64,000 nt of DNA from Chloroflexota bacterium (GTDB lineage Bacteria > Chloroflexota > UBA11872). Location of the stretch: assembly GCA_022824495.1 (NCBI GenBank), contig JAJDZU010000012.1, forward strand, positions 124,001 through 188,000, written 5' to 3'. A program made the position numbers and the translations under genes. The notes beneath the pieces are model-generated. The model worked only from the letters and a program-made list of their open reading frames with translations. It did not search any database and was not told where the DNA came from. Below are positions 1 to 8,274 of this stretch, piece after piece (the stretch's first letter is position 1; each line of letters starts with the position of its first letter).

Positions 1-269
1 GCCTCAGCGATTCCGCCGGCGCCGTCCTGGTAGGTAAAGCTCAAGTGCTCAACACCCAGCGCCTCGCCATTGCCCAGCAGGCGAAGAAAGTCGCCAGCGC
101 TGAATCCGCTGGTGACGATCAGGATTTCCGTAACTCCCGCGTTCACCAACGTTTCGATGGGGTAAAAGACCATCGGTTTGTTATAGACGGGCAGCAATTG
201 CTTGTTGGTCACCCGCGTAATCGGGTCCAGACGGGACGCGATACCGCCCGCCAGAATCACGCCTTTCAC
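1..269 (-). CDS. Sugar-1-phosphate nucleotidyltransferase, N-terminal part (RmlA-like)
   Basis: The gene runs off the left edge, so only about 89 N-terminal codons are seen. They begin [20 protein letters not shown] and continue with TNKQLLPVYNKPM, the nucleotide-binding start of the glucose-1-phosphate thymidylyl/uridylyltransferase family; the KQLLPVYNKPM segment is closest to RmlA. These enzymes make NDP-sugars from NTP and sugar-1-phosphate in the cytoplasm. The usual G-x-G-T-R-L loop reads G-I-A-S-R-L, a small departure. The GTG start at 269 has GGAGG about 5 nt upstream and shares the four bases GTGA with the stop codon of ftsY, so translation is probably coupled. The sugar specificity cannot be told from this fragment. 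Confidence 0.8.
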   Translation of the reverse strand, partial: MKGVILAGGIASRLDPITRVTNKQLLPVYNKPMVFYPIETLVNAGVTEILIVTSGFSAGDFLRLLGNGEALGVEHLSFTYQDGAGGIAE

Positions 270-1252
270 GTTTCCTCCTCGTCGTCGACATCATCCACCT
301 GCGGCGCCAGCAACGCCTGAACGAACCGATCCGGGTCAAACGGCTCAAAGTCCGTCAGCCGCTCGCCAACGCCGACAAACTTGATCGGCAATTCCGTCGC
401 CCGCGTGACGGCAAACGCGACCCCGCCCTTGGCGGAACTGTCTAGCTTGGTCAGCACAATGCCGGTCACTCCCGACGATTCCAGGAACCCTTGGGCCTGG
501 TGCAGGCCATTCTGTCCGGTGAGTGCGTCTAGAACGAGCAGCACCTCGTGCGGCGCTCCCGGCAACTTGCGCGACGCCACTCTACGCATCTTGGCCACTT
601 CGTTCATGAGATTGACGTTCGTGTGCTGCCGACCGGCCGAGTCGGCGATCACGTAATCCACGCCCCGGGCCTGCGCGGCGTCTAACGCGTCGTAAATCAC
701 CGCGCCCGGATCCCCGCCCGGCTGGTGCGCGATTACGGGCACGCCAACGCGGTCGCCCCAGATCTGCAACTGGTCAATGGCGCCGGCGCGAAACGTGTCG
801 CCGGCCGCCAGCACTACATCGTGCCCGTTGGTCTGAAGCAAGTGCGCCAGCTTGGCAATTGACGTCGTCTTGCCGGCCCCGTTGACGCCAACCACAAACA
901 CGACCTGCGGCGGCGGACCACTGGCGAACTGTGCGTCCCGCCCGCCCAGGGTCTCACGCAGACGCGCCGCCAGCAGCACCCGAGCAGCCTCCGGATCCGA
1001 ATCCCCGTCTGCACCCACCGTCTCGCGCAACTCGTCCAAGAGCTCCATGGCCAGCATGGGACCCAGGTCGGCGGCAATCAGCACCTCTTCCAGCTCGTCC
1101 CAATCCGCCTCCGTCAGCTTCGAGCGGCGTAGCCAGCGCCGTACGGTGGCAAAACGACGCCGGGTCGGCTGCGCCGCCGGCGCCCGGGCCTCGTTGGCTT
1201 CCGCTTCGGGGGACTCCGTGCGCCGAGCCCGCCGCAGACGCTTCAGCAACAC
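266..1252 (-). CDS. ftsY: Signal recognition particle receptor FtsY
   Basis: FtsY is the SRP receptor GTPase that docks ribosome-SRP complexes at the membrane. The 328-residue product has a short basic N-terminus with clustered Arg, a helical N domain (about 35-105) and a G domain with the P-loop [15 protein letters not shown], the [11 protein letters not shown] insert-box motif, DSAGR (usually DTAGR), [10 protein letters not shown] and a final [13 protein letters not shown]. It lacks the long acidic A domain of the E. coli protein, as is common outside proteobacteria, although a short acidic tail (DDVDDEEET) is present. Its stop overlaps the start of the downstream nucleotidyltransferase by 4 nt. 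The family assignment is secure. Confidence 0.96.
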   Translation of the reverse strand: MLLKRLRRARRTESPEAEANEARAPAAQPTRRRFATVRRWLRRSKLTEADWDELEEVLIAADLGPMLAMELLDELRETVGADGDSDPEAARVLLAARLRETLGGRDAQFASGPPPQVVFVVGVNGAGKTTSIAKLAHLLQTNGHDVVLAAGDTFRAGAIDQLQIWGDRVGVPVIAHQPGGDPGAVIYDALDAAQARGVDYVIADSAGRQHTNVNLMNEVAKMRRVASRKLPGAPHEVLLVLDALTGQNGLHQAQGFLESSGVTGIVLTKLDSSAKGGVAFAVTRATELPIKFVGVGERLTDFEPFDPDRFVQALLAPQVDDVDDEEET

Positions 1253-1388
1253 GACAGTCTCCGATTCAGCGGATCAGGCCAGGGGATTCCCATCGTGCCA
1301 AGCCACACGCCGCGGCCGCCTCGTTGATTCACCACGTCGGCAACCTGCCAGCTTCAGGACCGAGTCGGTCCGGCTTGGAGCGTCGGCG

Positions 1389-1775
1389 TCAGCCCAGCCC
1401 ACCCCGAACGTGCTCGCTCGTGATCTCTCGGCCCGTCAAGCTGAATGACTGTCCACATCCACACACCGACTGGGCGCGTGGATTGAGCACCTTAAACCCG
1501 CCGTCCATCAGCGAGTCGCTGTATTCCAGCGTCGAACCTCGCAGCAACTCGGCGCTCTCCGCGTCAACGACCACCGTCACGCCGTGGGCAGGAATGCTCT
1601 GATCCCCTTCCCGCGGGCCCGGTTCGATGCCCATGGCGTAGCGAAAGTCGCCACAGCCGGCATCCACGATCACGCGCACGCGTAGCACGGCATCAGGCCG
1701 GTTGCGCTTGGTCCGCATCCGGTCGAATTCGGCGGCGGCCGAAGGTTGCACCACGAGGATCGGCGCGTCGGCCAT
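1389..1775 (-). CDS. A-type iron-sulfur carrier (HesB/IscA/ErpA family)
   Basis: The protein would carry or deliver Fe-S clusters to apo-enzymes. The 128 residues starting MADAPILVVQ show the family pattern: a first cysteine in DAGCGDFRYAM and the C-terminal C-G-C-G in VCGCGQSF, which together make the three-cysteine cluster site. The open frame extends upstream to 1898, but that extension does not look like the family; ATGs at 1775 and 1787 are the plausible starts and neither has a strong ribosome site. It lies in the same direction as the cysteine desulfurase and SufR-like regulator upstream, which supports a role in cluster assembly. IscA, SufA and ErpA cannot be separated here. Confidence 0.85.
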   Translation of the reverse strand: MADAPILVVQPSAAAEFDRMRTKRNRPDAVLRVRVIVDAGCGDFRYAMGIEPGPREGDQSIPAHGVTVVVDAESAELLRGSTLEYSDSLMDGGFKVLNPRAQSVCGCGQSFSLTGREITSEHVRGGLG

Positions 1776-1924
1776 TGGCAGATCCATCAAGTCCAGCACG
1801 TCGCTCGTGGCCACGTTGGCGTTCCTTAGCTCAGAGACGCGTCGCGGGCAGTCCCGCGCCGCACCCTGAGCGTACGCAACCCGGCGGCGGCTCGCCACAT
1901 GTTCAGCCCCTACGGCCTGCGGAA

Positions 1925-2137
1925 CTAGGGCTGTGTCGTTAGGCCGTCAACACGAGCGTTGAGAGCGTCGATCCGTGCGGCAAGCTCGCCATGTTGGCGG
2001 CTGTTCTCCTCGCGAAACTGGCGCAAGTCGCCGCGAAGTTCGCTGTGGAGCCTAAAACTCACTCCAATAATCAGCCCGCCAAGCCCGATGAGCAGCGTCG
2101 CACCCACGCTCAGGATCCCAATCAGTTCTGCCGACAC
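1925..2137 (-). CDS. Small membrane-anchored coiled-coil protein
   Basis: A 70-residue protein with one N-terminal membrane helix (about 5-27, rich in Leu, Ile, Gly) followed by a charged helix with heptad-like spacing (ELRGDLRQFREEN, then ELAARIDALNARVDGL). Many bacteria have small proteins of this shape and they mostly lack a known function. It sits between the cysteine desulfurase and the A-type carrier and reads in the same direction, so it may be cotranscribed with them. Nothing in the sequence links it directly to Fe-S chemistry. It could be a scaffold or simply a conserved hypothetical. Confidence 0.6.
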   Translation of the reverse strand: MSAELIGILSVGATLLIGLGGLIIGVSFRLHSELRGDLRQFREENSRQHGELAARIDALNARVDGLTTQP

Positions 2138-2221
2138 GACGATCCTTCTACCGCCCGCCGAGAGTTGTCCAAATCTACGACGATTCGGACCGGACGCCGC
2201 AGACTGCCTGGTCGTTGCAGC

Positions 2222-3394
2222 CTAAAGCGCTGCCGAGCGGGTAGCCGCGCGAGGTACTCGCGGAACCAGCTCGTGCAGCGCCTCCAGCGTTCGCTCAATC
2301 TCCGCTTCGGTGTTCGCCTGTCCGGTCGTCAAACGCAGGCTGCCGGCGGCCAGGTCCGGCTGAAGGCCCATAGCCAGCAGCACGTGTGATGGCTCCAGAG
2401 AAGCCGACGTACAGGCCGACCCGCTGGACGCCGCGATCCCAGCCGCATCCAGCCCCAGCAGCAACGCTTCGCTTTCAACGCCTGTGAAGCAGACGTTCAC
2501 GTTGTTCGGCAGCCGCCGCCGGCGCGGCCCGTTCAGGCGGCTGCCGGGAATAGCCGCGATTCCCTCAATCAGTACGTCGCGAAGGCGCGCATTGTGCGCC
2601 GCGGCGGTCGGGCGAGCGGCCTCGGCCCGTTGCAGCGCGGTACGCAGGCCAACCGCAAAGGCCACGTTCTCGGTCCCCGCGCGTCGATTCCGCTCCTGCG
2701 ATCCGCCTACGATCTGCGGACTCAGCCGCACGCCGCGCCGCACGAACAGCGCGCCAACGCCCTTCGGCCCGTAGAACTTGTGGGCCGCGATACTCAGCAG
2801 GTCGACGCCTAGCGTCGGAATGTCGATTGCGAGCTGCCCGGGTGCCTGCACGGCGTCCGTGTGCACCAACGCCGGATGGTCGCGCAGTGCCTCCGCGACG
2901 TCGGCCACCGGCTGGATGGCGCCCATTTCGTTGTTCGCATACATCACGCTCACCAGCGCGGTGTCCGGACGCACGGCGTTCGTCACCGCTTCCGGATCAA
3001 CGAGCCCCTCCGCATCGACGGGAATCACCGTGGCCTCGAACCCATGACGCTGCGCCAGCAACTGCACCGTATGTAGTACCGCGTGATGCTCCACGGCCGT
3101 GGTCACCAGGTGTCGCCGTCCTTCGCGGGCAGCGGCAAAGGCCGTGCCCCGGATAGCCAGGGCCGCGCCCTCGCTGCCCCCACTGGTAAAGACAATTTCG
3201 CCGGGGTCGGCGGCAAGGACCTCCGCTACCTGCGCGCGAGCCTCATCCAGAGCGTCTCGCGCAACCCGACCCTCCGAGTAGAGCGAACTCGGGTTACCCG
3301 GAAACTCCTGCAGTGCGGCAACGATGGCATCGCGCACCACCGGATCCAGTGGCGTGGTCGCGGCGTGGTCCAGGTAAATGCGGGAAGCGGCCAT
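2222..3394 (-). CDS. iscS: Cysteine desulfurase (IscS/NifS type)
   Basis: This PLP enzyme takes sulfur from L-cysteine as an enzyme persulfide for Fe-S cluster assembly and other thiolation reactions. The 390 residues begin with IYLDHAATTPLDP, carry the PLP-lysine motif AAHKFYGPKGVG (about 205-216) and have the mobile-loop catalytic cysteine in SSGSACTSASLEPSHVL, the longer-loop form typical of group I (IscS/NifS) rather than SufS. It starts 30 nt after the stop of the SufR-like regulator and is followed by the small membrane protein and the A-type carrier. The symbol iscS is by family; nifS is equally defensible. There is no IscU or SufB gene in the window. Confidence 0.93.
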   Translation of the reverse strand: MAASRIYLDHAATTPLDPVVRDAIVAALQEFPGNPSSLYSEGRVARDALDEARAQVAEVLAADPGEIVFTSGGSEGAALAIRGTAFAAAREGRRHLVTTAVEHHAVLHTVQLLAQRHGFEATVIPVDAEGLVDPEAVTNAVRPDTALVSVMYANNEMGAIQPVADVAEALRDHPALVHTDAVQAPGQLAIDIPTLGVDLLSIAAHKFYGPKGVGALFVRRGVRLSPQIVGGSQERNRRAGTENVAFAVGLRTALQRAEAARPTAAAHNARLRDVLIEGIAAIPGSRLNGPRRRRLPNNVNVCFTGVESEALLLGLDAAGIAASSGSACTSASLEPSHVLLAMGLQPDLAAGSLRLTTGQANTEAEIERTLEALHELVPRVPRAATRSAAL

Positions 3395-3424
3395 TGATGT
3401 CCGAACGCGCCGCTCGCGCCGCGT

Positions 3425-4081
3425 CTAGCTCGTGGCGGGTAAGGACTGCGGCAGCGATGAACGTTCCTGGATCGCGTATGTGCAGGCGCAGCCCTCGCGC
3501 GGCCCGACCTCAAGGGGAATGACCTCCGCCTCGACGAGTCGTCGAATCAGCCGCAATTCGGAGTCGCAGCCTGCGCGGCAGGTTGAAGCCACGTCCCAGA
3601 TTGGACAGTGGTGGGCCGACAGCACATAACCCGTGTCGGTTCGGTCGACGCGCGGCATGAAGCCGCACTCGTCCATGATGCGCCGCAGCTCTTGCACACG
3701 CGCATGAAAGTCCAGGCCCGCCAGGCGCGGCGCGAATCGCTGATACTGCTTGTCCTCGTGGTGCGTCAGGATCTGCTTCAGGAGGTCGTGCCCGCCGAAT
3801 GCCAGCACGCCCTCCACGAAGTCCTTCGCGAACTCTCCGTACCCCTGCGGAAATCTCGCGTGCCCGTCGCTGGTAAGTTCGAACTGGTGACGCGGGCGTC
3901 CGGGCCCTCCGCGCACCACCTGCACGCGCACGAGTCGCTCGGCCACCAGCCGGTCAAGGTGAGGTCGGACGGCCGACAGGCTGCTCCCGATGGCTTCAGC
4001 AATCGCCCGACACTGAAGCGCCCCCTGCATCTTGAGGACGTGCAGGATCTGTTCGCGGGGATTCGCGGGTTGCTCGGACAT
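3425..4081 (-). CDS. SufR-like Fe-S-sensing transcriptional regulator
   Basis: A 218-residue DNA-binding protein. Residues 10-70 form a winged helix-turn-helix (EAIGSSLSAVRPHLDRL, wing GGPGRPRHQF). The C-terminal half holds a cysteine cluster: C159 and C172 spaced C-x12-C, as in cyanobacterial SufR, with C198 and C200 close to where the last SufR cysteine lies, plus an extra C168. SufR senses an Fe-S cluster and represses suf genes. Here it is the first gene of an apparent operon with a cysteine desulfurase, which fits autoregulation of cluster assembly. The cluster binding is inferred from spacing only. A generic DeoR/ArsR-type regulator is the alternative. Confidence 0.8.
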   Translation of the reverse strand: MSEQPANPREQILHVLKMQGALQCRAIAEAIGSSLSAVRPHLDRLVAERLVRVQVVRGGPGRPRHQFELTSDGHARFPQGYGEFAKDFVEGVLAFGGHDLLKQILTHHEDKQYQRFAPRLAGLDFHARVQELRRIMDECGFMPRVDRTDTGYVLSAHHCPIWDVASTCRAGCDSELRLIRRLVEAEVIPLEVGPREGCACTYAIQERSSLPQSLPATS

Positions 4082-4181
4082 GCGCCGCCAGCGCCGGGTC
4101 GTTGATCGAACCTACCACCGCCGGATAGCCCCTACCAACTGGGTTCCGGTTGGCGCCAGTTGATCCGGCAGCATATAAACG

Positions 4182-4215
4182 GTTTACACGGAAATATCTG
4201 GAAAAACGTGTATAC
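4182..4215. promoter_or_regulatory. Inverted repeat between the SufR-like gene and the sigma factor
   Basis: GTTTACACG (4182-4190) and CGTGTATAC (4207-4215) are inverted copies with one mismatch in nine, separated by 16 nt. The repeat lies in the 196-nt space between two divergent genes, and TATACT at 4211-4216 inside it is a good -10 box for the sigma gene, though no good -35 lies 17 nt away. It is a plausible operator for the SufR-like regulator on its own operon, the sigma gene, or both. Confidence 0.4.
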
Positions 4216-4277
4216 TCACCTTGTCGGAATACAGGCGACCACCGTTGATCGTCGCCAGGCTCGCCGACGAGGCATGA

Positions 4278-5264
4278 ATGCACGCGACAGATGTGGCCCG
4301 CGAAGCATCTCCCGCCCTGGGCCACTGGGCGAACGATTTGGCGTCAGTTGATCGCCGCCCGGAAGCAACGACGAAGGAGACTGAGGCGCCGCCGACGCGC
4401 GCCACTGGCGACGAGTCCATCGAAGACACGATGCGGCTCTATCTAAACGAGATAAACCGAGTCCCTTTGCTCACGGCGGCCCAGGAAATCGAATTGGCCA
4501 AGCGTGTGGAAGCCGGTGACGCCGCCGCCCGCCAGCATCTGGTGGATGCCAACCTGCGGCTGGTCGTCAACGTGGCCAAGCGCTACGCCGCCGGTGGCCT
4601 GCCACTGCTGGACCTGATCCAGGAAGGCAGCCTCGGGTTGATGCAGGCCGTGGAGCGCTTCGATTGGCGCCGCGGGTTCAAGTTCAGCACCTACGCCACC
4701 TGGTGGATCCGCCAGGCCATCACGCGCTCGCTCTCCAACGACTCGCGAACGGTCCGGCTTCCCGTCCACGTGGTCGAAGCGCTGCGCAAAATCCGCAAGA
4801 TCACGCCGGAATTGGCCGCGGAGATGGAGCGCGAGCCCACCCCCGCCGAGCTGGGCGAAGTCCTGGGCATGTCGCCGGAACGCGTCGTCGAGATCGTTCG
4901 CGCCAGCCGCGCACCCATGTCGCTGGAACAGCCCGTCGGCGAGGACGGCGATGAATCGCTGGCGGACTTCGTGGAAGACCCCGATCTCGACACGGCCGAC
5001 CGCGCCCTGCTGGCGGGAACCCTGCGTGAAGACCTGCACCGCGCCCTGGCCATCCTTCCGGACCGCCAGCAGACCATCCTGGTGCGCCGCTTTGGTTTGG
5101 ACGGTCAGGAACCCTGGACACTGGACCAGATTGGCGCCCACTTCGGCGTGACCCGCGAGCGTATCCGGCAGTTACAGGTCGAGGCGCTGCGTAAGCTCAA
5201 GCGCTCCAGCGTCTCCCGCGATCTGCGCGACTACCTGACCGTGCCTGGGGTTGGCCTCAACTAG
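4278..5264 (+). CDS. RNA polymerase sigma factor, primary/RpoD type
   Basis: A 328-residue sigma-70 protein. Region 1.2 reads DTMRLYLNEINRVPLLTAAQEIELAKRVE, region 2 has NLRLVVNVAKRYA, LLDLIQEGSLGLMQAVERFD and STYATWWIRQAITR, and region 4 has DRQQTILVRRFGLDG and the helix-turn-helix VTRERIRQLQVEALRKLK. Region 1.1 is missing or reduced to about 55 residues, so it could be the housekeeping factor of this lineage or a group 2 paralogue. The ATG at 4278 has GAGG about 6 nt upstream; an out-of-frame ATG lies 4 nt earlier. It is divergent from the SufR-like regulator and convergent with nadA. Confidence 0.92.
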   Translation: MHATDVAREASPALGHWANDLASVDRRPEATTKETEAPPTRATGDESIEDTMRLYLNEINRVPLLTAAQEIELAKRVEAGDAAARQHLVDANLRLVVNVAKRYAAGGLPLLDLIQEGSLGLMQAVERFDWRRGFKFSTYATWWIRQAITRSLSNDSRTVRLPVHVVEALRKIRKITPELAAEMEREPTPAELGEVLGMSPERVVEIVRASRAPMSLEQPVGEDGDESLADFVEDPDLDTADRALLAGTLREDLHRALAILPDRQQTILVRRFGLDGQEPWTLDQIGAHFGVTRERIRQLQVEALRKLKRSSVSRDLRDYLTVPGVGLN

Positions 5265-5292
5265 CCAAACCGGACCGGAGCGTCCGAGCTAG
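5261..5292. terminator. Palindrome between convergent sigma factor and nadA stops
   Basis: CTAGC (5261-5265) pairs with GCTAG (5288-5292), and inside it CGGAC (5271-5275) pairs with GTCCG (5282-5286). The outer arms contain the stop codons of both converging genes. It could act as a bidirectional terminator, but there is no clear T tract. Confidence 0.35.
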
Positions 5293-6356
5293 CCGATCTC
5301 CAGCATTCGGTCGATTGATCGCCGGGCCCGCACGCGGATGTCCTCCGGCACCTCGATCTGCTCGCGGTTCTCCCGCAGCGAGGCCAGCACGTGCTCCAGG
5401 GTGATCTCGTTCATGTGCGGGCAGCGCACCGAGCAGAGCCGCACCATGTCCTTGTCCGGCGCCTCGGCGGCAATGTTGTCGCCCATGCTGCACTCGGTCA
5501 GCAGCAGATAGCGCGGCGCCTCGACCTCGCGGACATAGCGAGTCATCGCGGCCGTCGAGCCTGAGAAGTCCGACGCGTCAACAACCTCCGGGCTGCATTC
5601 CGGATGGGCCAGCACCACCACGTCGGGAAACTGCGCGCGTACCGCCTCAACGTCCTCCACCGTGAACTTCTCATGCACCTCGCAGCGGCCGGTCCAGCCC
5701 ACGATGTCGTAGTGCACGCCGTTGCCGGCGGCCTCGGCGCGCGCATCGGCGGATACTGGCGCGTTGCTGGGCAGCACGATGGTCTTGCCCGTCTCACGCG
5801 CCACGTTCTTTGCCAGGTACTCGTCGGGCAGAAAAATCACTGTGTCAGATTCCAGCGACTCCACGACTTTGGCCGCGTTGCTGGAGGTGCAGCACACGTC
5901 CACCTCGGCCTTCACGTCCGCGTACGTGTTGATGTAGGCCACGATCGGCGCGTTGGGGTAGCGGGCCCGCAGTCCGCGCACGTCTTCGGCGGTAATGGAC
6001 TCGGCCAGCGAGCAGCCGGCCCGCAACGCCGGCAGTAGCACGGTGCGTTCGGGGTTCAGAATCTTGGCCGTCTCGGCCATGAAGCGAACCCCGCAGAAGA
6101 CGATTGGGTCGGCCTCGGTCGTGGCCGCCACCCGGCTCAACTCCAGCGAGTCGCCGGTGTAGTCGCATACCGAGTGAAAGAGCGCGGGTTCCATGTAGTT
6201 GTGACCCAGAATCACGGCCCCGCGCTCGGTCTTCAGCCGGTTGATGCGGTAGGCCAGCTCCGCCTTCACGTCCACTTCAAACTCGGGCACGATGCCGTAC
6301 AGCTTGGCGCGCAGCGCGGCCCGGGTGGATTCCAGGGTCGCCGTATCCAGGCTCAT
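5289..6356 (-). CDS. nadA: Quinolinate synthase NadA
   Basis: NadA condenses iminoaspartate with dihydroxyacetone phosphate to quinolinate in de novo NAD synthesis, using a [4Fe-4S] cluster. From the ATG at 6356 the product has 355 residues. The family marks are GHNYMEPALFHSVCDYTGDSLELSR, the first cluster cysteine region VDVCCTSSNA, HPEC and C-S-V-R-C-P-H-M-N near the C-terminus, which supply the three ligands. The open frame continues 51 codons upstream to 6509, but that stretch is Arg/Ser/Pro rich and unlike the family. The last NAD-pathway partner, nadC, starts at the far right end of the window, so the pathway is not in one operon. Confidence 0.95.
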   Translation of the reverse strand: MSLDTATLESTRAALRAKLYGIVPEFEVDVKAELAYRINRLKTERGAVILGHNYMEPALFHSVCDYTGDSLELSRVAATTEADPIVFCGVRFMAETAKILNPERTVLLPALRAGCSLAESITAEDVRGLRARYPNAPIVAYINTYADVKAEVDVCCTSSNAAKVVESLESDTVIFLPDEYLAKNVARETGKTIVLPSNAPVSADARAEAAGNGVHYDIVGWTGRCEVHEKFTVEDVEAVRAQFPDVVVLAHPECSPEVVDASDFSGSTAAMTRYVREVEAPRYLLLTECSMGDNIAAEAPDKDMVRLCSVRCPHMNEITLEHVLASLRENREQIEVPEDIRVRARRSIDRMLEIG

Positions 6357-6527
6357 AAAGACAGTTGCCGGCGCGTCGGGACGACCGCCCACGCCATCCT
6401 GCGAGGGGGAAGCGAGCCTACGGCCCGAGCCGTGGGAATGGTCAAGAGCGCCAGCCCGACCAAGTCTAGGTGTCCAAGATTCTCGCACATGACGCCGGCC
6501 CGTGGGCAAGCGATTCAGCGGAGACGT

Positions 6528-7559
6528 CTAGGCAAAGAGGTTGAGGAGATCCAGGTAGGAGTCGTCCAGCGGACGCGTCTGCCCGGCGATGTCAACCAGC
6601 GGCACGGGCTTGATGTGTGGACCCTGCTGCGCGGCCATCTGGCCGTGCTGGCCGCTGGCCAAATAGCCCACGGCAGCCGCGCCGAACCGCGTGCCCAACA
6701 CCCGATCGAATGTGGTCGGCGTGCCGCCCCGCTGCAAATGGCCCAGGACGCTGGAGCGCGTCTCGATGCCGGTTGCTTCCTCGATAGCTCGCGCAAGGCT
6801 CTCGCCGACGCTGCGCGCGGCCAGCACGATGTGACCAAATTCGTCCGTGGCCTGCACGCCGGCTTCGCCGACATCGAGTCCATCGATCTCCGCGCCTTCC
6901 GCCACCACCACGATGCTGTATGCCCGCCCCTGCTCGTAGCGGCGTTGAACGTGCGTCACGAACTGATCGCACGCGCTGCGTTGCTCGGGCACGGCGATGA
7001 AATCGGCGCCGCCAGCTAGTCCACCTACCGCGGCCAGCCATCCGGCCTGCCGGCCCATGGTCTCGACCACCGTGGCGCGGTGATGCGACATGGTGGTGGT
7101 CCGCAGGCGGGCGATCGACGCGGCAATTGTCTCCACGGCCGTATCGAACCCGATACACATGTCGGTCCCAGGCACGTCGTTGTCGATGGTCTTGGGAATG
7201 CCCACAACCGGCAGGCCGTCTCCTGCCAGGGCTCCAGCCACGGACAACGTGTCGTCGCCCCCGATGGCCACCAGGCCGTCCAGGCCCATGTCGTCAAAGA
7301 CCGATACCGCCAGGGCGTAGTTCTCCGGCGTCCGCAGCGGGTTCGTGCGCGAACTGCCCAGCAGGGTTCCGCCGACCTCGAGGAAACCGTCGGTGTTCTC
7401 GATGGTCAGCGGCGTCCCGTTGCGGGCCAGCACGCCCGCCCAGCCGTCGTGGAGGCCCGTGACCGACCATCCCTGGTCCAGGCTCGCTCGGGTCACGGCC
7501 CGAATCGCGGCATTGAGCCCCGGACAATCGCCGCCGCCGGTCAGAACTCCGATATGCAC
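6528..7559 (-). CDS. Phosphofructokinase with PPi-type active-site residues
   Basis: A 343-residue PfkA-family kinase that phosphorylates fructose 6-phosphate. It has GVLTGGGDCPGLNAAIRA, the catalytic PKTIDNDVPGTD loop and MGRQAGWLA. Two positions that separate donors are both of the PPi kind: GGDDT at 100-104 (ATP enzymes have GGDGS) and Lys123 in PKTIDND (ATP enzymes have Gly). By established family rules this predicts pyrophosphate rather than ATP as phosphoryl donor, making the step reversible. Donor use is inferred, not shown. The ATG at 7559 starts directly with the family N-terminus MHIGVLTGGG. Confidence 0.9.
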   Translation of the reverse strand: MHIGVLTGGGDCPGLNAAIRAVTRASLDQGWSVTGLHDGWAGVLARNGTPLTIENTDGFLEVGGTLLGSSRTNPLRTPENYALAVSVFDDMGLDGLVAIGGDDTLSVAGALAGDGLPVVGIPKTIDNDVPGTDMCIGFDTAVETIAASIARLRTTTMSHHRATVVETMGRQAGWLAAVGGLAGGADFIAVPEQRSACDQFVTHVQRRYEQGRAYSIVVVAEGAEIDGLDVGEAGVQATDEFGHIVLAARSVGESLARAIEEATGIETRSSVLGHLQRGGTPTTFDRVLGTRFGAAAVGYLASGQHGQMAAQQGPHIKPVPLVDIAGQTRPLDDSYLDLLNLFA

Positions 7560-7663
7560 AAGTGAACCTCGCTCGCCAGTCTGTCTGATTCAACCATAAC
7601 CCCGGCGCACCGTCGGCGCGCCCGATACCATGATGGTCGCCTGCCAGCCGTGAAACGAGCGGA

Positions 7664-8242
7664 ATGGACGTATACACAGCCATCCGAGGCCGCCGCAGCA
7701 TCACGGGGCTCACCGCCGATGTCCCCGACCAGGCGGTGCTTGACCGAATCATCCAGGCGTCCGTGTGGGCGCCGAATCACCACCTCACCGAGCCCTGGCG
7801 CTTCCACGTCCTGTGCGGCGCGGCCCGCGACGAAATGGGCGCCATGGTTGCCGATCGCCTGGAATCGGAACTTGATCCGGACGATCCGGCGTCGGCGCCA
7901 TCCATCCGCTCGGCGCGCGTCCGGCTCCGGCGGTCGCCCGTCGTGATTGTCGTCAGCCAGGTTTGGTCGGACGATCCCGTCACCAACCTTGAAGACTATG
8001 CGTCCGTCTGTTGCGCGACCCAGAACCTGATGCTGGCGGCGCACGCCGAAGGTCTCGCCACCAAGTGGCGGACCGGGGAGATGTGCGACTTCGCAGCCTG
8101 CAAGGACTTTCTGGGTTTGGATCAGCAGGACCGAATCGTCGGGTATATCTACCTGGGCCACCCATCACCCGCAATTGGGCCCGATCGGCGCGAGCGCCAG
8201 CCGGCCCAAGTCACCTGGCTTGGGTGGGACGACGAGGCCTGA
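7664..8242 (+). CDS. Nitroreductase family protein
   Basis: A 192-residue FMN-dependent oxidoreductase of the nitroreductase fold. The start MDVYTAIRGRRSITGL is the usual R-R-S FMN-phosphate contact, followed by ASVWAPNHHLTEPWRF, the conserved A-P-N/S-x-x-N/H-x-Q/E-P-W segment. The middle contains VCCATQNLMLAAHAEGLATKW, the standard helix, and the C-terminus has VGYIYLGHP. Enzymes of this fold reduce nitro compounds, quinones, enones or flavins, and the substrate is not predictable here. It is followed 32 nt later by the amidase gene in the same direction, whose start has the strong site AAGGAGG. Confidence 0.85.
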   Translation: MDVYTAIRGRRSITGLTADVPDQAVLDRIIQASVWAPNHHLTEPWRFHVLCGAARDEMGAMVADRLESELDPDDPASAPSIRSARVRLRRSPVVIVVSQVWSDDPVTNLEDYASVCCATQNLMLAAHAEGLATKWRTGEMCDFAACKDFLGLDQQDRIVGYIYLGHPSPAIGPDRRERQPAQVTWLGWDDEA

Positions 8243-8274
8243 TCGCACGTAGGCACTGCTAAGGAGGGCGGCTA

